Shown here piece after piece: positions 48,481 through 49,130 of a DNA stretch of 49,130 nt (its first letter is position 1; each line of letters begins with the position of its first letter). Under the pieces are notes generated by a model that was given only the letters and a program-made list of their open reading frames with translations, searched no databases and had not been told where the DNA came from. The position numbers and the translations under genes were made by a program. This stretch comes from CAZQBY01 sp964540655. Lineage in GTDB: Archaea > Altiarchaeota > Altiarchaeia > JAFGQM01. Location: contig CAZINR010000004.1 of the NCBI GenBank assembly GCA_964540655.1, positions 1-49,130 on the forward strand. Reading direction: 5' to 3'.

Positions 48481-49130
48481 ATGGAAGGAAAGACGCTCGA
48501 CGAATCGATATCCTGGATGGACCCGGCCCTCCGGGAGATAATAATGAAGATAGCCACGGTCTCCGCGGAGATGAGGCTGGAGTTCCCCGGCAAGAGGGGG
48601 GCAGCCGAGAGCAAGAACGTGTACGGCGAGACCCAGCAAAAGCTGGACGTGTGGGCGGACAAGGTCCTGACGAAAGAGCTGCTCGCTACCGGCAAGGTGC
48701 GCGCCGTCGTATCGGAGGAGCAGGAGAAGCCGACCATGGGTGAGGGCGAGTATGTCATCACCATGGACCCGCTGGACGGCTCGTCCAACATAAAGAGCAA
48801 CAACATCTTCGGGACCATAATCGGCATCCACAAGGAAGAGGAGATATTGACCAAGGGCGAGAACCAGATAGTGGCCTTCTACGTCATGTACGGGCCGCTG
48901 ACCAGCATAGTCATGGCCGCCGAGAAGGGGGTCAACGAGTATGTCTTCGACGAGCATTCCAAGAAATATCGTCTGGTCAAGGAGAATATAACCCTGCCCG
49001 AAGAGGGCAAGCTCTACAGCGCCGGCGGGGGGAACCAGGGATGGGAGCCCAAGTTCGCCAATTTCATAGGCAAGCTCGTCGCGCGCAAGGTGAAGCTCAG
49101 GTACGGCGGCGCGTTCGTCGGCGACATAAA
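48481..49130 (+). CDS. fbp: Class I fructose-1,6-bisphosphatase (cut by window edge)
   Basis: 216 codons to the window end; family length is ~300-340. Metal-site motifs: VVSEEQE (~residues 76-82) and DPLDGSSNIKSNNIFGTIIG (~96-115), plus LYSAGGGNQGWE. It removes phosphate 1 from fructose 1,6-bisphosphate in gluconeogenesis. Many archaea use the bifunctional class V aldolase/phosphatase instead; having a class I enzyme beside a DhnA aldolase is a bacterial- or haloarchaeal-like arrangement. Start ATG 48481. The promoter is unclear; TTTTTAGT at about 48431-48438 is a candidate with a ~20-base leader. Confidence 0.9.
   Translation, partial: MEGKTLDESISWMDPALREIIMKIATVSAEMRLEFPGKRGAAESKNVYGETQQKLDVWADKVLTKELLATGKVRAVVSEEQEKPTMGEGEYVITMDPLDGSSNIKSNNIFGTIIGIHKEEEILTKGENQIVAFYVMYGPLTSIVMAAEKGVNEYVFDEHSKKYRLVKENITLPEEGKLYSAGGGNQGWEPKFANFIGKLVARKVKLRYGGAFVGDI

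Overview
The window is archaeal chromosome. Promoters are A/T-rich TATA-like boxes about 25 bases before start codons that often have little or no leader. Two tRNA genes carry introns at position 37/38 with bulge-helix-bulge ends. The gene content is archaeal: deoxyhypusine synthase, tetrahydromethanopterin (H4MPT) biosynthesis genes, archaeal aldolase, Tad-like pilus genes, an AglH-like GlcNAc-1-phosphate transferase and TruD. The DNA is moderately GC-rich and densely packed, with many 1-29 base gene overlaps. H4MPT genes beside a RuMP-type hexulose-phosphate synthase point to an uncultured euryarchaeal-type lineage (an Altiarchaeota-like or related group is a guess). No rRNA or other decisive marker is present.

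Layout. 1-936: hexulose-6-phosphate synthase/RraA-like fusion, cut by the window edge. 1002-1746: a VapBC module behind nested inverted repeats. 1778-4998: MgtE-like half transporter with a PhoU/TrkA-C partner, then three envelope or unknown genes. 4995-8208: deoxyhypusine synthase coupled to a PLP decarboxylase, DUF192, PRPP synthetase. 8201-12955: valyl-tRNA synthetase, HAD phosphatase, flavoprotein, a small membrane protein and a DUF1464 kinase-like protein. 13822-18698: a tightly overlapping operon (AIR-synthase-like, DUF447, MptG, CPBP protease, chorismate-lyase-like) divergent from mptE, together supplying the pterin and arylamine/phenol parts of H4MPT. 18695-19917: tandem paralogous anchored proteins. 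19989-21851: YchF GTPase and a second VapBC. 21896-28243: operon with a 1598-residue surface protein, ending in serA. 28412-34641: Tad-like ATPase, two separate TadC-type membrane proteins, a tRNA cluster, and a pilin-like protein. 35044-36295: AlkD-like repair protein and a second CPBP protein. 36725-45276: glycosylation cluster (GT4-GT2 fusion, GT-C, two GT4, AglH-like), then UbiA, TruD and a zinc-ribbon protein. 45733-49130: multi-winged-helix protein, 34-residue membrane protein, and divergent aldolase and fructose-bisphosphatase.

The most unusual signal is around the tRNAs. tRNA-Arg(UCU), tRNA-Trp(CCA) and tRNA-Thr(GGU) are each followed directly by an 86-92 base element with the same hairpin architecture in all three. 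The 3' strand of each repeats the last 8-15 bases of its own tRNA. After tRNA-Arg a further copy of the tRNA end lies about 600 bases on, bracketing a visibly AT-rich DUF305 gene as in a tRNA-targeted insertion, but with no integrase. tRNA-Thr and tRNA-Trp also share a conserved transcribed leader, and the Thr promoter lies inside an 11-base perfect inverted repeat.

The window likely holds one carbon theme (RuMP-type pentose synthesis, gluconeogenic aldolase and phosphatase, PRPP, H4MPT as C1 carrier) and one surface theme (pilus, giant surface protein, glycosylation, anchored proteins).
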